Below, in pieces: positions 46,239-54,784 of a stretch of DNA of 64,000 bases. Source of the DNA: Nitrosospira briensis C-128 (GTDB lineage Bacteria > Pseudomonadota > Gammaproteobacteria > Burkholderiales > Nitrosomonadaceae); contig NZ_CP012371.1 of assembly GCF_000619905.2 (NCBI RefSeq), positions 1,674,001-1,738,000 on the forward strand, in the 5' to 3' direction. Below the pieces are notes generated by a model. That model saw only the letters and a list, made by a program, of their open reading frames with translations, did not search any database and was not told where the DNA came from. The first letter of the stretch is position 1. Each line of letters starts with the position of its first letter. The translations under genes were made by a program, and so were the position numbers.

Positions 46239-46835
46239 TCAGGATAAGTTCGTACTTTTTTGAAGGCGGATGACGATATCCTTTTTAATGTCAGGCCCCG
46301 GCTTGTCAAGCCGCGAAAACCGATATCCCAATGTGATGGCGTCGAGTTTGGCAAACGCTTTCTCGCTATACCCCTCTCGTGTAAAGTCGGGAATGCGTAG
46401 CAGGAGTTGCTTTGCCACGTCGGCTTCGGCAGGCAGTAGCTGAGGGAGCAACTCGCTTGGGGTAACCCAGATTACATGATTCTCGGCACCGAAATCCATG
46501 GTGTTTTTCCCGCTCTTAAGAAGAGCTAGCGGAGCGTCATTGGGTACCAATACATAGATGTCTTCGAGATAAACACCATGCTCGATCAAGTTTCTAAACT
46601 TTAGCGCAATGTAATAGTAAGCTGCCTCCTTCCAGCTTTTTTCAATCTGCACAAAGAGAACATCGTCGCCCTTCAGCGCCTTATACATGGCTCCGCCAAC
46701 GGCTGGACCATGCTTCGCTATAAACGACGAAATTACGGTTGTCGCAAGCTGCTCAATGCCGGGAAAGAATGCCTCAGGTACGTTATCGGCTCGTCCTTGC
46801 GGTGAAGAGGAGATGTCTTTTGGCGTTTCACTCAT
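46239..46835 (-). CDS. Hypothetical protein, 198 residues
   Basis: No family is recognised. The N-terminus is polar (MSETPKDISSSPQGRAD). A hydrophobic helix follows, IEQLATTVISSFIAKHGPAV. The middle holds KSWKEAAYYYIALKFRNLIE and a beta-like DIYVLVPNDAPLALLK. The end is basic (KKDIVIRLQKSTNLS). No signal peptide is visible. It runs opposite to the peptidase-like pair, so it is probably not in the same transcript. RBS quality at ATG 46835 is modest (GAGGTGTACTGTA). Confidence 0.6.
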   Translation of the reverse strand: MSETPKDISSSPQGRADNVPEAFFPGIEQLATTVISSFIAKHGPAVGGAMYKALKGDDVLFVQIEKSWKEAAYYYIALKFRNLIEHGVYLEDIYVLVPNDAPLALLKSGKNTMDFGAENHVIWVTPSELLPQLLPAEADVAKQLLLRIPDFTREGYSEKAFAKLDAITLGYRFSRLDKPGPDIKKDIVIRLQKSTNLS

Positions 46836-47486
46836 TACAGTACACCTCGATTAAGCAATGGATCGGCAATCATATGTGTCTATTGTTTTATGTTGTATCT
46901 GATCCCTGCTCCTCACGGTGATCAAATTAACCGAAGCAAAGTTTATGCTAACTTCAAGAAAGTTTTTTTACTCAGGCACTTATATATTTCTTTCGAATGC
47001 CTGGGATCGTAAGTGTAAAGTGGACCGACACATCGGTAGACGCCTGGCAGCATGGGGGCTCCTGATACCCACGGATCAATCGAGCTGATCTCTTGGATTC
47101 TATAGATAGGGATGAGGGAACGTAGTTTGTTCGGCCAGGACCCCATTCGGGTGTTTGAAAGAATTTGCCAATTTTCTTTCAACTCCTATAATTATTTGAA
47201 GGTTTTCTTTTTTACTAATGCGCAATTATATGGATCTAATGGATTTTACCGAGAAAAATGGCAGGATTTTCATTTCCCCAGGATTTCCAGCCTCAGGCCC
47301 AAACCCTTTCCCTTCAGAAATCTTCCTTCACAGGGAGCAATTTCAAATCGTTCAGGTCTGATTCCATAGGTTTCACAATCAGGAAATGAAGAATGCCTGA
47401 ATCAAAGCCTCGACACGACGATTAGAGCGCAAAAATACGCTATGCTGAAAAATATATGAATTCCCTCACGTCAAAGGAGCAACGCC
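46836..47486. other. AT-rich gene-poor stretch
   Basis: It contains only short frames, the longest on the minus strand at 46943-47182, without a recognisable family. Base composition is more AT-rich than the flanking genes, which suggests foreign or decayed sequence. Confidence 0.4.
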
Positions 47487-47870
47487 ATGAAACCCAATCC
47501 AGTTGGCTGGTTTGAAATCTATGTGCAGGACATGAAGCGCGCCAAGGCTTTCTACGAAGCGGTATTGCAAGGAAAACTCGAGCAGATTCCCAACCCCACC
47601 GCTGGTACAGAGCTGGAAATGTGGAGCTTTCCCATGTCGCAGGAAGGCTATGGAGCGGCGGGCGCGCTCGCTAAAATGGAAGGCTGCGCCTCGGGTGGCG
47701 GCGGCACGCTGGTTTACTTCATGTGCGAAGACTGCGCGGTGGAGGCTGCGCGGGCCGCCGAGCATGGCGGGCGTATTTTCAAGGAAAAAATGTCGATCGG
47801 CAAATATGGCTTCATCGCGCTGGTTTTCGACACCGAAGGCAACATGATCGGGCTGCATTCCATGCATTAG
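47487..47870 (+). CDS. VOC-family protein (glyoxalase/bleomycin-resistance fold)
   Basis: A 127-residue single-domain protein starting MKPNPVGWFEIYVQDMKRA, where the WFEIYVQDM strand carries the conserved metal-side residues of VOC proteins. The closing VFDTEGNMIGLHSMH carries the second metal ligand region. RBS AAAGGAGCAACGCC precedes ATG 47487. The fold hosts many metal-dependent activities, so the reaction cannot be assigned. Confidence 0.87.
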   Translation: MKPNPVGWFEIYVQDMKRAKAFYEAVLQGKLEQIPNPTAGTELEMWSFPMSQEGYGAAGALAKMEGCASGGGGTLVYFMCEDCAVEAARAAEHGGRIFKEKMSIGKYGFIALVFDTEGNMIGLHSMH

Positions 47871-48008
47871 CAGCCTATCGAAAATGCCTGACGTATTATG
47901 CTTGCGGCTCCCTTCCAACAGCATAGCGCGCTGTGGTTGGTTCGATTGAGCCCGACAAAACATGAATGCGACAGAGGGTGTTTTTCACAATTGCAAGAAG
48001 GGAAAACC

Positions 48009-48361
48009 ATGAAAAATCTGTATACGATTATGGGATTAATAATTCTTGTCGCGTTATCCGGGTGCGTATCGGTTCGATCGGGAGGTTCACCCGACCGGCA
48101 AGGTCCTCAAGACACGTCCGGCGCCACGAATAGCGTTATCATTGTTTCAGCAGCGTCCTCTGCTTCCGCCTCTAGCGCGCGGCAATGACGACGAATAGCA
48201 GGGCAGCAGCCAACGGAACGCAAGAACAGAAAAACATGGGAGTTCAATAATCTGGAGCTTCGAAGTCCAGGCGGGATAGCCTATATCGACAATCTTATGC
48301 TGAGTGTTTCAGAGCACGATGACACCCTGATCTGGCACGGGTCTTTGATGTGCCGAGGAAT
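48009..48361 (+). pseudogene. Decayed tandem copy of the downstream lipoprotein gene
   Basis: The first 58 codons encode MKNLYTIMGLIILVALSGC, with a lipobox, and a Ser-rich linker closely matching the gene at 48535. Reading then hits a stop at 48186 after ASSARQ. The nucleotide similarity continues beyond it, with small insertions and deletions, to about 48361, for example TATATCGACAATCTTA and GTGACACCCTGATCTGGCAC-like matches. It is the broken partner of a tandem duplication. Confidence 0.75.
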
Positions 48362-48534
48362 ATATAGGGTCCGGCTCAATGGATAAGGATCGTTCTGACG
48401 GCCTAGACCATTCGCAGTCAAACTCTTGGAAAGCAATCAATATACTGCCTTTTATGTTGACTCAATCCAGCCCGACACCATCGAAACATGAACGCGACAT
48501 ATGGTATTTTTCACAATCGCAGGAGAGAAAAACC

Positions 48535-49104
48535 ATGAAAAATCTGTATACGATTACGGTATTGATAATTCTTGTCGCGTTATCCGGATGCATATCGGTT
48601 CGATCGGGAGGCTCACCCAGCCGGCAAGCTCCTCAAGGCACATCCGGCGCCACGGATAAGGTTATTATTGTTTCAGCGGCGTCCTCTGCTTCCAGCTCTA
48701 CCGCGGCAATGACGACAGACGGCAGAGCGATAGCCGACGAACGCAAGAACAGCAAAGCATGGGAGTTCAATAACCTGGCGCTGCAAAGTCCAGCCGGGAT
48801 AACCTATATCGACAATCTTACGCTGAGTGTTTCAGAGCGCGGTGACACCCTGATCTGGCACACGTCTTTCGATGTGCGGTCCCGCGTCCGCAAGGTGGTT
48901 TCACCAGACGTGGTATTCAACCTGATTCTTCTCGACAGGAACGGTCAGGAATTGACGCCAAATGGTCAAATCAGCTTCAGTCGCCTATGTGGAAATAGCT
49001 ATTATGAAAAAAGCGACAGCGTTATTGCCCCCGATCTTTTCAAGCAAGTAGCTGGAGCCAGAATTAAATACATCTTCAAAACTCGTGTAACGGCATGTGA
49101 TTGA
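48535..49104 (+). CDS. Hypothetical lipoprotein (intact tandem copy)
   Basis: A 189-residue protein. The leader MKNLYTITVLIILVALSGC gives a lipid-modified Cys19, followed by a Ser/Ala/Gly-rich linker (residues about 20-60). A folded domain then contains GITYIDNLTLSVSERGDTLIW and FNLILLDRNGQELTPNGQIS. Two Cys in the domain (near RLCGNSYY and VTACD) might pair. ATG 48535 has AGGAG upstream. Family and function are unknown. A decayed copy lies directly upstream. Confidence 0.72.
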   Translation: MKNLYTITVLIILVALSGCISVRSGGSPSRQAPQGTSGATDKVIIVSAASSASSSTAAMTTDGRAIADERKNSKAWEFNNLALQSPAGITYIDNLTLSVSERGDTLIWHTSFDVRSRVRKVVSPDVVFNLILLDRNGQELTPNGQISFSRLCGNSYYEKSDSVIAPDLFKQVAGARIKYIFKTRVTACD

Positions 49105-49406
49105 TAACTGCCGCAACTCGATTTTTTTTCAATTGGGTTTCTATTTATAGAGATATTTCACATACGGCTGGAAAGAGGAATCTATGAGGTCAGACTCAAT
49201 GCGGCGGCCCGCTCGTTTGTCAGTCAAGCGTTACAACCGAAAAAGCGGCGGTCTGACTGCTTAGATCCCTTAGATCCACGCAGGTCTTTTGATTTGCGGT
49301 TGGATTGCCAGCGGCGGCGGTGGAGCGGGTTGTCGTACCCGCTCGATGCTTTTCTCATAACTCTGTATTTGGTACACCTGCACCCGCGACCGTCCCCCCA
49401 AGCGCA
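49105..49406. other. Intergenic spacer with a hairpin
   Basis: Between the lipoprotein gene and the convergent FadL gene. At 49323-49344 GAGCGGGT and ACCCGCTC form an 8-bp stem around TGTCGT, followed on the plus strand by GATGCTTTTC. It is a weak candidate for a transcript end. No gene is seen. Confidence 0.4.
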
Positions 49407-50666
49407 TTAGAAGTGGTGATTGAGCTGGACAGAGATAATGTGTACGTCCGTGTTGAATGAGCCGCGGACAACCTGGAGCGCGGGGTTGGGGAAGCTCGGA
49501 CGATTGATGTCAGCACCTGTGAAGAATATATGCGCGTATCCGACATCGATTGATGTTCGCTGGCCAAGCTTCTGATTGAGGCCAACAGCGAGCCAGAAAC
49601 GATCGGAGTCCGGCAGACGCACAGTCCGGTCGGTGGAGTTGGGGACGGGTGTCTGGTCCCAGGCGAACCCGGCGTGAAGCCGCAGCCGTTCGGTATATTG
49701 ATATTGCGTCCCGAGACCAACCCGAAAGGTGTTATCGAACCCCAGCCGTTCGTTCGCCAGAGTAGCCCCGGAAACCCGGTTTTTGGCTACGATTGCCTGC
49801 AGCCCGCTCCAGCCCGTCCATGTCAAATCCGCAAGCAACCGCCAACGGTCATTCATCATGTGCGAGATTGCCAGGGAAGCAGTGTCCGGCAGCTCGACGG
49901 AGACTGAGGCGGGAATGACAGTGTTTGGCGCGCTCAGGGGGCCGCCGACTTTCAAATTTACCGCTGATCTATACGTCAGCCCAACACGCGTGGATGGGGA
50001 TAACCGGAACATCAATCCCACGTTATAGCCGAATCCGACATCATCCCCCTTCAATTTGGTTTCGACCTCCACGGGCACAGGCAACAGTGCTGTCACCGGC
50101 ACGATGTTGCGCAGGTCGGCATCAAATTTTACAACGTTCAAACCGACCCCGAGCGAGACGTCCTCGTGCAGCTTCCACGCGATGCTTGGATTGAAGTTGA
50201 TGGCCGTTATCGTTGAATCTACCCCCTGGAAGCGGCCGATGAAGGTCTTGCTCCAATCCGTGGCGTTGCCGAAGGTCGGCGATACCCCCAGTCCTATGCG
50301 GAAGGCGGAACCCAGCGACATACTCCAATAGACCGCGGGAACGACCGCTAGACCCCCAGCCTGACCTCCGTTATCACCGAGAGGATAATTGAGGAAGCGT
50401 CCGCTACCCGTATCCTGGAATCTTAATGACCGGATAAGCAGGCTCCCCGCGCCTGAAACATGGTGACCGGGGGCGAGGTAGGTCATGCCAGCGGGGTTGA
50501 AATAAATCGTGGAGGCGTCTTGCGCCACTACCCCTGCACCCGCATAAGCATAGCCATTTCCAGCTCCGTTCTGGTTTTGCAGCGCAAAGCCTGCCGCTGC
50601 AGCAGTGCCGTCAATGGACAGGCTCCCTGTCAGCAAGAGAGCCATTAATAATCTGGATGGTTTCAT
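49407..50666 (-). CDS. FadL/OmpP1-family outer-membrane porin
   Basis: A 419-residue outer-membrane protein for uptake of hydrophobic compounds. A signal peptide (about residues 1-24) precedes the family hallmark of an N-terminal hatch: GFALQNQNGAGNGYAYAGAGVVAQDASTIYFNPAGM, in two blocks. Alternating beta strands follow, and it ends with the aromatic VQLNHHF. The family carries long-chain fatty acids or aromatic hydrocarbons. A beta-oxidation cluster lies 13 kb away. RBS is weak. Confidence 0.9.
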   Translation of the reverse strand: MKPSRLLMALLLTGSLSIDGTAAAAGFALQNQNGAGNGYAYAGAGVVAQDASTIYFNPAGMTYLAPGHHVSGAGSLLIRSLRFQDTGSGRFLNYPLGDNGGQAGGLAVVPAVYWSMSLGSAFRIGLGVSPTFGNATDWSKTFIGRFQGVDSTITAINFNPSIAWKLHEDVSLGVGLNVVKFDADLRNIVPVTALLPVPVEVETKLKGDDVGFGYNVGLMFRLSPSTRVGLTYRSAVNLKVGGPLSAPNTVIPASVSVELPDTASLAISHMMNDRWRLLADLTWTGWSGLQAIVAKNRVSGATLANERLGFDNTFRVGLGTQYQYTERLRLHAGFAWDQTPVPNSTDRTVRLPDSDRFWLAVGLNQKLGQRTSIDVGYAHIFFTGADINRPSFPNPALQVVRGSFNTDVHIISVQLNHHF

Positions 50667-51069
50667 AGTGATTTTACGTGCGCGCCGAAAGAGGAAATGA
50701 AAGGCAGAATTTTTTGCAATTGTCTATTGCTACTGTTCAATGACGGTTCCGGTGAGCCATGCAGTAAGAGTAGAAACGCGAAAATGGACTCTTCAAAATA
50801 CCCCTATGGGCAACGACCAATCAAATTTAATATCCCGATCCAGTCAAGAAATCCCTGACCAGCTTGAGCACGGAGAAAGCAGCATCTATCCATCGGATAG
50901 ATGCAACACCTCAACATTCCCCTCCTATCCCGGAGAGATAGCGACGGATGTCAGCTAAAACTTCTTTTTGTGCTTCCCTGACTGCAAAAATTCAGCATCC
51001 TATGAGGAAACGTTTCATAAGGGATGCCATCTATTTGTAGTTCAAAAATGTGATCCTGCAATAAAGAAA
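50667..51069. other. Intergenic stretch between fadL and the IS remnant
   Basis: Only short frames are seen, none recognisable. The promoter of fadL should lie at its left side. Confidence 0.4.
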
Positions 51070-51070
51070 C

Positions 51071-51956
51071 TGACCCTACCCCAATAAACCGTACCATTTA
51101 AAAGTAGAATTTCCGGCATGATTTTGACCTTAAATGGAAAGGAGCATGACGCGAAGAAGAGCAAGTATACGGAGCAGCAGATTGCGTTTGCGCTAAAGCA
51201 GGCGGAGCTTGGTACGCCGGTTGAAGAGGTCTGCAGGAAGATGGGCATCAGTGATGCCACGTTTTATAACTGGAAGAAGAAATAACTGGAAGAAGTACGG
51301 TGGGTTGGGGCCGTCCGAGCTGAGACGGCTGAAGCAACTGGAAGAGGAGAATACCAAGCTCAAGCGGCTGGTCGCGGACTTGAGCCTGGACAAGACCATG
51401 CTGCAGGATGTGTTGTCAAAAAAGCTCTGAAGCCTTCCTGCAAGCGCATCCTGATTGATGAATTGCGCAACTGTTACCGCGCCAGCTTGAGGCAGACCTG
51501 CGCATTGCTCAAGCTGGCGCGCACGGTGTACGTCTACAAGTCTCGCACCCGTGATTCATCATTGCTGCTCATGCGCATCAAGGAAATTGCCGCCGCCCGC
51601 GTGCACTACGGTTACCGGCGCGTACATGTCCTGTTACAGCGGGAAGGCTTAAGGATAATCACAAGCGTGTTTACCGACTCTATCGGGAGGAGGGACTATC
51701 GTTAGGGCTCAAGCGTCCCAAGCGCAACAAGTCGGCGCGGCTGCGCCAGCCCAAGCACCACGTTACTGCCATTAATCAGATCTGGAGCATGGATTTCGTC
51801 GCAGATGCGTTGTTCGATAGCAGGCTGCTGCGAGCACTAACTGTAGTGGATAACTATACGAGAGAGAGTCTGACCATCGAGGTAGGCCAGAGCCTGAAAG
51901 GAGAAGATGTCGTGAACACGCTACTTTAGCCCGGTACTAATTCTGGGGTAGGGTCA
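51071..51956 (+). mobile_element. Decayed IS3-family insertion sequence (internally deleted)
   Basis: Inverted ends TGACCCTACCCCA and TGGGGTAGGGTCA bound 886 bp, shorter than the usual 1.2 kb or more. OrfA (from ATG 51118) has the helix-turn-helix KYTEQQIAFALKQAELG and CRKMGISDATFYNWKKK. A 16-base tandem duplication of ATAACTGGAAGAAGAA then introduces a stop. OrfB from about 51422 reads ARVHYGYRRVHVLLQREG, shifts frame near 51650, resumes with IWSMDFVADALF and NYTRESLTIEVGQSLKGEDVV, and is cut off before the second Asp and the Glu of the DDE triad. No target duplication was found. It is inactive on its own. Confidence 0.85.
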
Positions 51957-51996
51957 GAGCATGAAAACCGCTTAAACGTTGTAAGTCTTATGGTAT

Positions 51997-52072
51997 TGGC
52001 GCCCTGAACACGAATCGAACGTGTGACCTACCCCTTAGGAGGGGGTTGCTCTATCCACTGAGCTACCAGGGC
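51997..52072 (-). tRNA. tRNA-Arg (anticodon CCT)
   Basis: A 76-base minus-strand cloverleaf with encoded CCA. Acceptor GCCCTGG pairs with TCAGGGC (with one G-T pair). The D arm is GCTC-AGTGGATA-GAGC, the anticodon stem is ACCCC/GGGGT with loop CTCCTAA (anticodon CCT), and the T arm is ACACG-TTCGATT-CGTGT. It reads AGG. The IS remnant ends 40 bases from its 3' end. Confidence 0.95.
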
Positions 52073-52080
52073 GTGACTGC

Positions 52081-52095
52081 ATTTTACGCTAAAAT
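52081..52095. promoter_or_regulatory. Back-to-back -10 boxes for tRNA-Arg and the MFS gene
   Basis: The palindrome ATTTTACGCTAAAAT gives a TAAAAT box on each strand. On the minus strand it lies eight bases before the tRNA start. On the plus strand it lies six bases before the MFS ATG, so that transcript could start at the start codon itself. No clear -35 hexamers are seen. Confidence 0.4.
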
Positions 52096-52101
52096 TGCGG
52101 T

Positions 52102-53337
52102 ATGAATAAAACTGACCAAACCGCTAGCCCAACTCAAGCCAATTCCCGAAAACTGCCACGTACCGTAATCGTTCTCGGGCTGGTCAGTTTCTTCAATGAT
52201 TTCGCTTCCGATATCGTTATTCCGCTCATTCCCATATTGCTGGCGACGGTGCTGGCCGCCGGACCGGTAGCGCTCGGGCTTATCGAAGGTGTTGCCGATG
52301 CGGTGGCCAGCCTGCTCAAGCTATGGTCGGGACGGCATTCTGATGTCATGAGCGGCCGGCGCAAGAATCTTGCCGTGGCGGGCTATACGCTATCGAACAT
52401 AGCGCGTCCACTGCTGGGATTGGCGGGTTCCTGGCCGATGATACTGGTGCTGCGCAGCATCGACCGGGTGGGCAAGGGCGTGCGTAGCGCTCCCCGCGAT
52501 GCGCTTGTGGCGGATGCGACGCCGCCCGGCATGCACGGCTATGCTTTTGGCTACCATCGGGCAATGGACAACGGCGGAGCGGTGGCGGGCAGCTTCGTGG
52601 CAGCGGCGGCGCTTGCCTGGTCCGACTTGAGCTTGACCGAGGTGATTCTCTGGTCGGCGGTACCCGGCTTTGTAGCGGTGCTGTTGCTCGGTACCGGGGT
52701 AAAGGAAGAAAAGAAAAAACATACCGAGGCTCAAGTTCCCGTTGTGCTGCCGCCTCTGCGCTGGTCGGTATTATCCCTGCCCATGCGGCGTTATCTGCTG
52801 GTACTGATGCTGTTCACATTCGCCCGCGCCTCGGAAACCTTTATCCTGCTGCTGGGGCACCAATTGGGCGTGGGCGTAGTCGAATTATTGCTGTTGTGGT
52901 CGACGCTGTATCTTTGCAAAGCCGCCACCTCCACCTGGGGTGGGAAACTGGCCGACAAGCTGGGGCACGGCACGTTGATGCTGATCGGCTGGACCACTTT
53001 TTCAATTTCGTTTTTGCTGCTTGGGTTAGTGGAGCAGAGCGCCGGACTATGGGCGGTAAGCATTTTTTACGGTTTATGTACGGGCATGAGCGAAGGTGCT
53101 GAGCGAGCTATCATCAGCGATTATGCCGCGCCCCGCGAGCGCGGGACGGCTTTCGGCTGGTATCACTTGATGGTGGGCATTGCGGCGATTCCAGCAGGAT
53201 TGCTGTTTGGTTCTATCTGGCAATTTCAAAGTGCGACGATGGCTTTTTTCTTTGCGGGTGTATTGGCAGCTTTTGCGGCGCTGCTGTTGCGAGTCTGGGC
53301 TTGGCCGGTCAGGAAATTGAGGAAAAGTGAGGGGTAA
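52102..53337 (+). CDS. MFS-family transporter
   Basis: A 411-residue integral membrane protein with about twelve hydrophobic segments. The loop between helices 2 and 3 carries LLKLWSGRHSDVMSGRRKNL, and RSIDRVGKGVRSAPRDALVAD follows helix 4, both typical of a drug/efflux-like MFS branch. The substrate is not evident. No Shine-Dalgarno sequence precedes ATG 52102; the mRNA may be leaderless. A REP pair lies downstream. Confidence 0.87.
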   Translation: MNKTDQTASPTQANSRKLPRTVIVLGLVSFFNDFASDIVIPLIPILLATVLAAGPVALGLIEGVADAVASLLKLWSGRHSDVMSGRRKNLAVAGYTLSNIARPLLGLAGSWPMILVLRSIDRVGKGVRSAPRDALVADATPPGMHGYAFGYHRAMDNGGAVAGSFVAAAALAWSDLSLTEVILWSAVPGFVAVLLLGTGVKEEKKKHTEAQVPVVLPPLRWSVLSLPMRRYLLVLMLFTFARASETFILLLGHQLGVGVVELLLLWSTLYLCKAATSTWGGKLADKLGHGTLMLIGWTTFSISFLLLGLVEQSAGLWAVSIFYGLCTGMSEGAERAIISDYAAPRERGTAFGWYHLMVGIAAIPAGLLFGSIWQFQSATMAFFFAGVLAAFAALLLRVWAWPVRKLRKSEG

Positions 53338-53393
53338 AAAGGAGGGAATAACGTTTGATTTTGGGATGGGTATTGTTGAATTGGATGGACTAA

Positions 53394-53425
53394 TGATGGG
53401 TTACGCTACGCTCCACCCATCCTAC
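53394..53425 (+). repeat. REP unit upstream of RAYT gene, copy 1
   Basis: TGATGGGTTACGCTACGCTCCACCCATCCTAC, in two halves, is an imperfect palindrome (GATGGGT...ACCCATC). It pairs with the inverted copy at 53468-53499, forming a BIME-like unit between the MFS gene and the RAYT gene. Confidence 0.75.
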
Positions 53426-53467
53426 CAAGGTAACCGAGCGCTCGTAATATCTGCCGCCGCAGAACTC

Positions 53468-53499
53468 GTAGGATGGGTGGAGCGTAGCGTAACCCATCA
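53468..53499 (-). repeat. REP unit upstream of RAYT gene, copy 2 (inverted)
   Basis: Perfect inverse complement of the copy at 53394, separated from it by 42 bases. It ends 27 bases before the transposase start codon. Confidence 0.75.
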
Positions 53500-53526
53500 A
53501 AATACATATGTATGGCGCATTGCATC

Positions 53527-54060
53527 ATGACTGAATACCGGCGCAATTTCATCAAGGGCGGCAGCTACTTTTTTACGGTGGCGCTGGCGGACCGCAGACA
53601 ACAACTTCTGGTTGATCACATTGACGCTCTACGTGGAGCCTTTCGCCGAGTTAAGGCTTTATATCCTTTTACCATTGATGCTATTGTTATTCTGCCGGAG
53701 CGTTTGCACTGCATCTGGACTTTGCCGGAGGGTGATGCCAATTATCCCGAGCGGTGGCGGCGTATTAAGGCGGTGTTTTCGCGCAGTTTGACGGATTCAA
53801 ATTATCGCTCTCCCAGCAAGATACTGAAGGGCGAGCGCGGTATCTGGCAGCGCCGTTATGGGGAGCATACGTTGCGCGACGAGACGGATTGGCAACGTCA
53901 TATTGATTATATTCATTACAATCCGGTCAGGCATCGGCATGTTGAATGGGTTGTCGATTGGCCGTTTTCCACGTTTCATCGTTATGTCGAAGTCGGTGTA
54001 TATCCCAGGGACTGGGCTGGAAGTGGTAAGGCGGGTGACGGGGGATTTGGTGAGGTGTAA
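53527..54060 (+). CDS. REP-associated tyrosine transposase (RAYT, Y1/HUH family)
   Basis: A 177-residue protein of the domesticated IS200/IS605-like RAYT family, thought to move REP palindromes. The typical N-terminus YRRNFIKGGSYFFTVAL is present. AFRRVKALYPFTIDAIVILPERLHCIWTLP contains the HUH position, and TDWQRHIDYIHYNPVRH carries the catalytic Tyr (probably Tyr128). The first His of the HUH pair is Arg59 here (CGT at 53701). The gene is framed by REP copies on both sides. ATG 53527 is used; the frame opens five codons earlier. Confidence 0.9.
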   Translation: MTEYRRNFIKGGSYFFTVALADRRQQLLVDHIDALRGAFRRVKALYPFTIDAIVILPERLHCIWTLPEGDANYPERWRRIKAVFSRSLTDSNYRSPSKILKGERGIWQRRYGEHTLRDETDWQRHIDYIHYNPVRHRHVEWVVDWPFSTFHRYVEVGVYPRDWAGSGKAGDGGFGEV

Positions 54061-54071
54061 AAATATTCAAG

Positions 54072-54103
54072 TGATGGGTTGCGCTTTGCTTCACCCATCC
54101 TAC
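54072..54103 (+). repeat. REP unit downstream of RAYT gene
   Basis: TGATGGGTTGCGCTTTGCT, then TCACCCATCCTAC: the same palindrome as the upstream pair with a few changes. It sits between the transposase stop and the peroxiredoxin ribosome binding site. A shortened piece, GTAGGATGGGTTAACGGCATG, recurs at about 54694-54714. Confidence 0.7.
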
Positions 54104-54120
54104 TATTACGGGAGGACGTG

Positions 54121-54666
54121 ATGAAATCAGTGGCAATGTTGGCGACGTTGATGGCAATGGTTCTGCTCTTTTCGGGTCATACGGTACGTGCTGAAGCGGC
54201 TGAACCGCTTAAAGTTGGTCAACCTGCGCCGGATTTCAGTCTTCCCGACCAGAATGGCAAAACGCGTACGCTTGCGGATTTTCGTGGAAAGTGGCTGGCG
54301 TTGTATTTCTATGTAAAGGATGACACGCCCGGCTGTACTGAGCAGGCGTGCAAGTTTCGCGATGATATCCATGAGCTGACGGACCTGGGTGCGCAAGTGG
54401 TCGGCGTGAGCGTGGACGATACCGCCAGTCATGCCGATTTTGCCAAAAAGTATAATCTGCCATTCCCACTTCTGGCGGATAGCAAGGGTGAGATTGCCGC
54501 GCGTTACGATTCACTTCGGGGCGACGGGAGTTTGGCGAAACGCAATAGTTTTTTGATCGACCCGCAAGGCAGGATTGCTAAGGTTTATTTGTCCGCCAGT
54601 ACTTCGCGTAATTCTGCCGAGATAATAGAGGATTTGAAGAAGTTGAAAGGTTCAACCGGTTCATAA
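54121..54666 (+). CDS. Exported thioredoxin-dependent peroxiredoxin (Bcp/PrxQ type)
   Basis: A 181-residue peroxidase with an N-terminal signal sequence (residues 1-27, hydrophobic LATLMAMVLLFSGH, cleavage near AEA). Catalytic Cys72 and resolving Cys77 lie in DDTPGCTEQAC, the Bcp arrangement with the two Cys five residues apart. Export is unusual, since most Bcp proteins are cytoplasmic. ATG 54121 is chosen for GGGAGGACGTG ahead; the frame opens 14 codons earlier inside the REP. Confidence 0.88.
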   Translation: MKSVAMLATLMAMVLLFSGHTVRAEAAEPLKVGQPAPDFSLPDQNGKTRTLADFRGKWLALYFYVKDDTPGCTEQACKFRDDIHELTDLGAQVVGVSVDDTASHADFAKKYNLPFPLLADSKGEIAARYDSLRGDGSLAKRNSFLIDPQGRIAKVYLSASTSRNSAEIIEDLKKLKGSTGS

Positions 54667-54784
54667 AACTTTCCGCACGGCTACGGTTTTGGCTGTAGGA
54701 TGGGTTAACGGCATGCCTCGGCTTATGTGCATCATTTACGTGCACCGTTGGAGAATACCGAATCCACTATAAGGGGATGACATC

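Noticed and set aside
46943..47182. Minus-strand frame of 79 codons
   Set aside because: No recognisable family, no clear ribosome binding site and AT-rich spacer context; kept only as a note in the intergenic entry.
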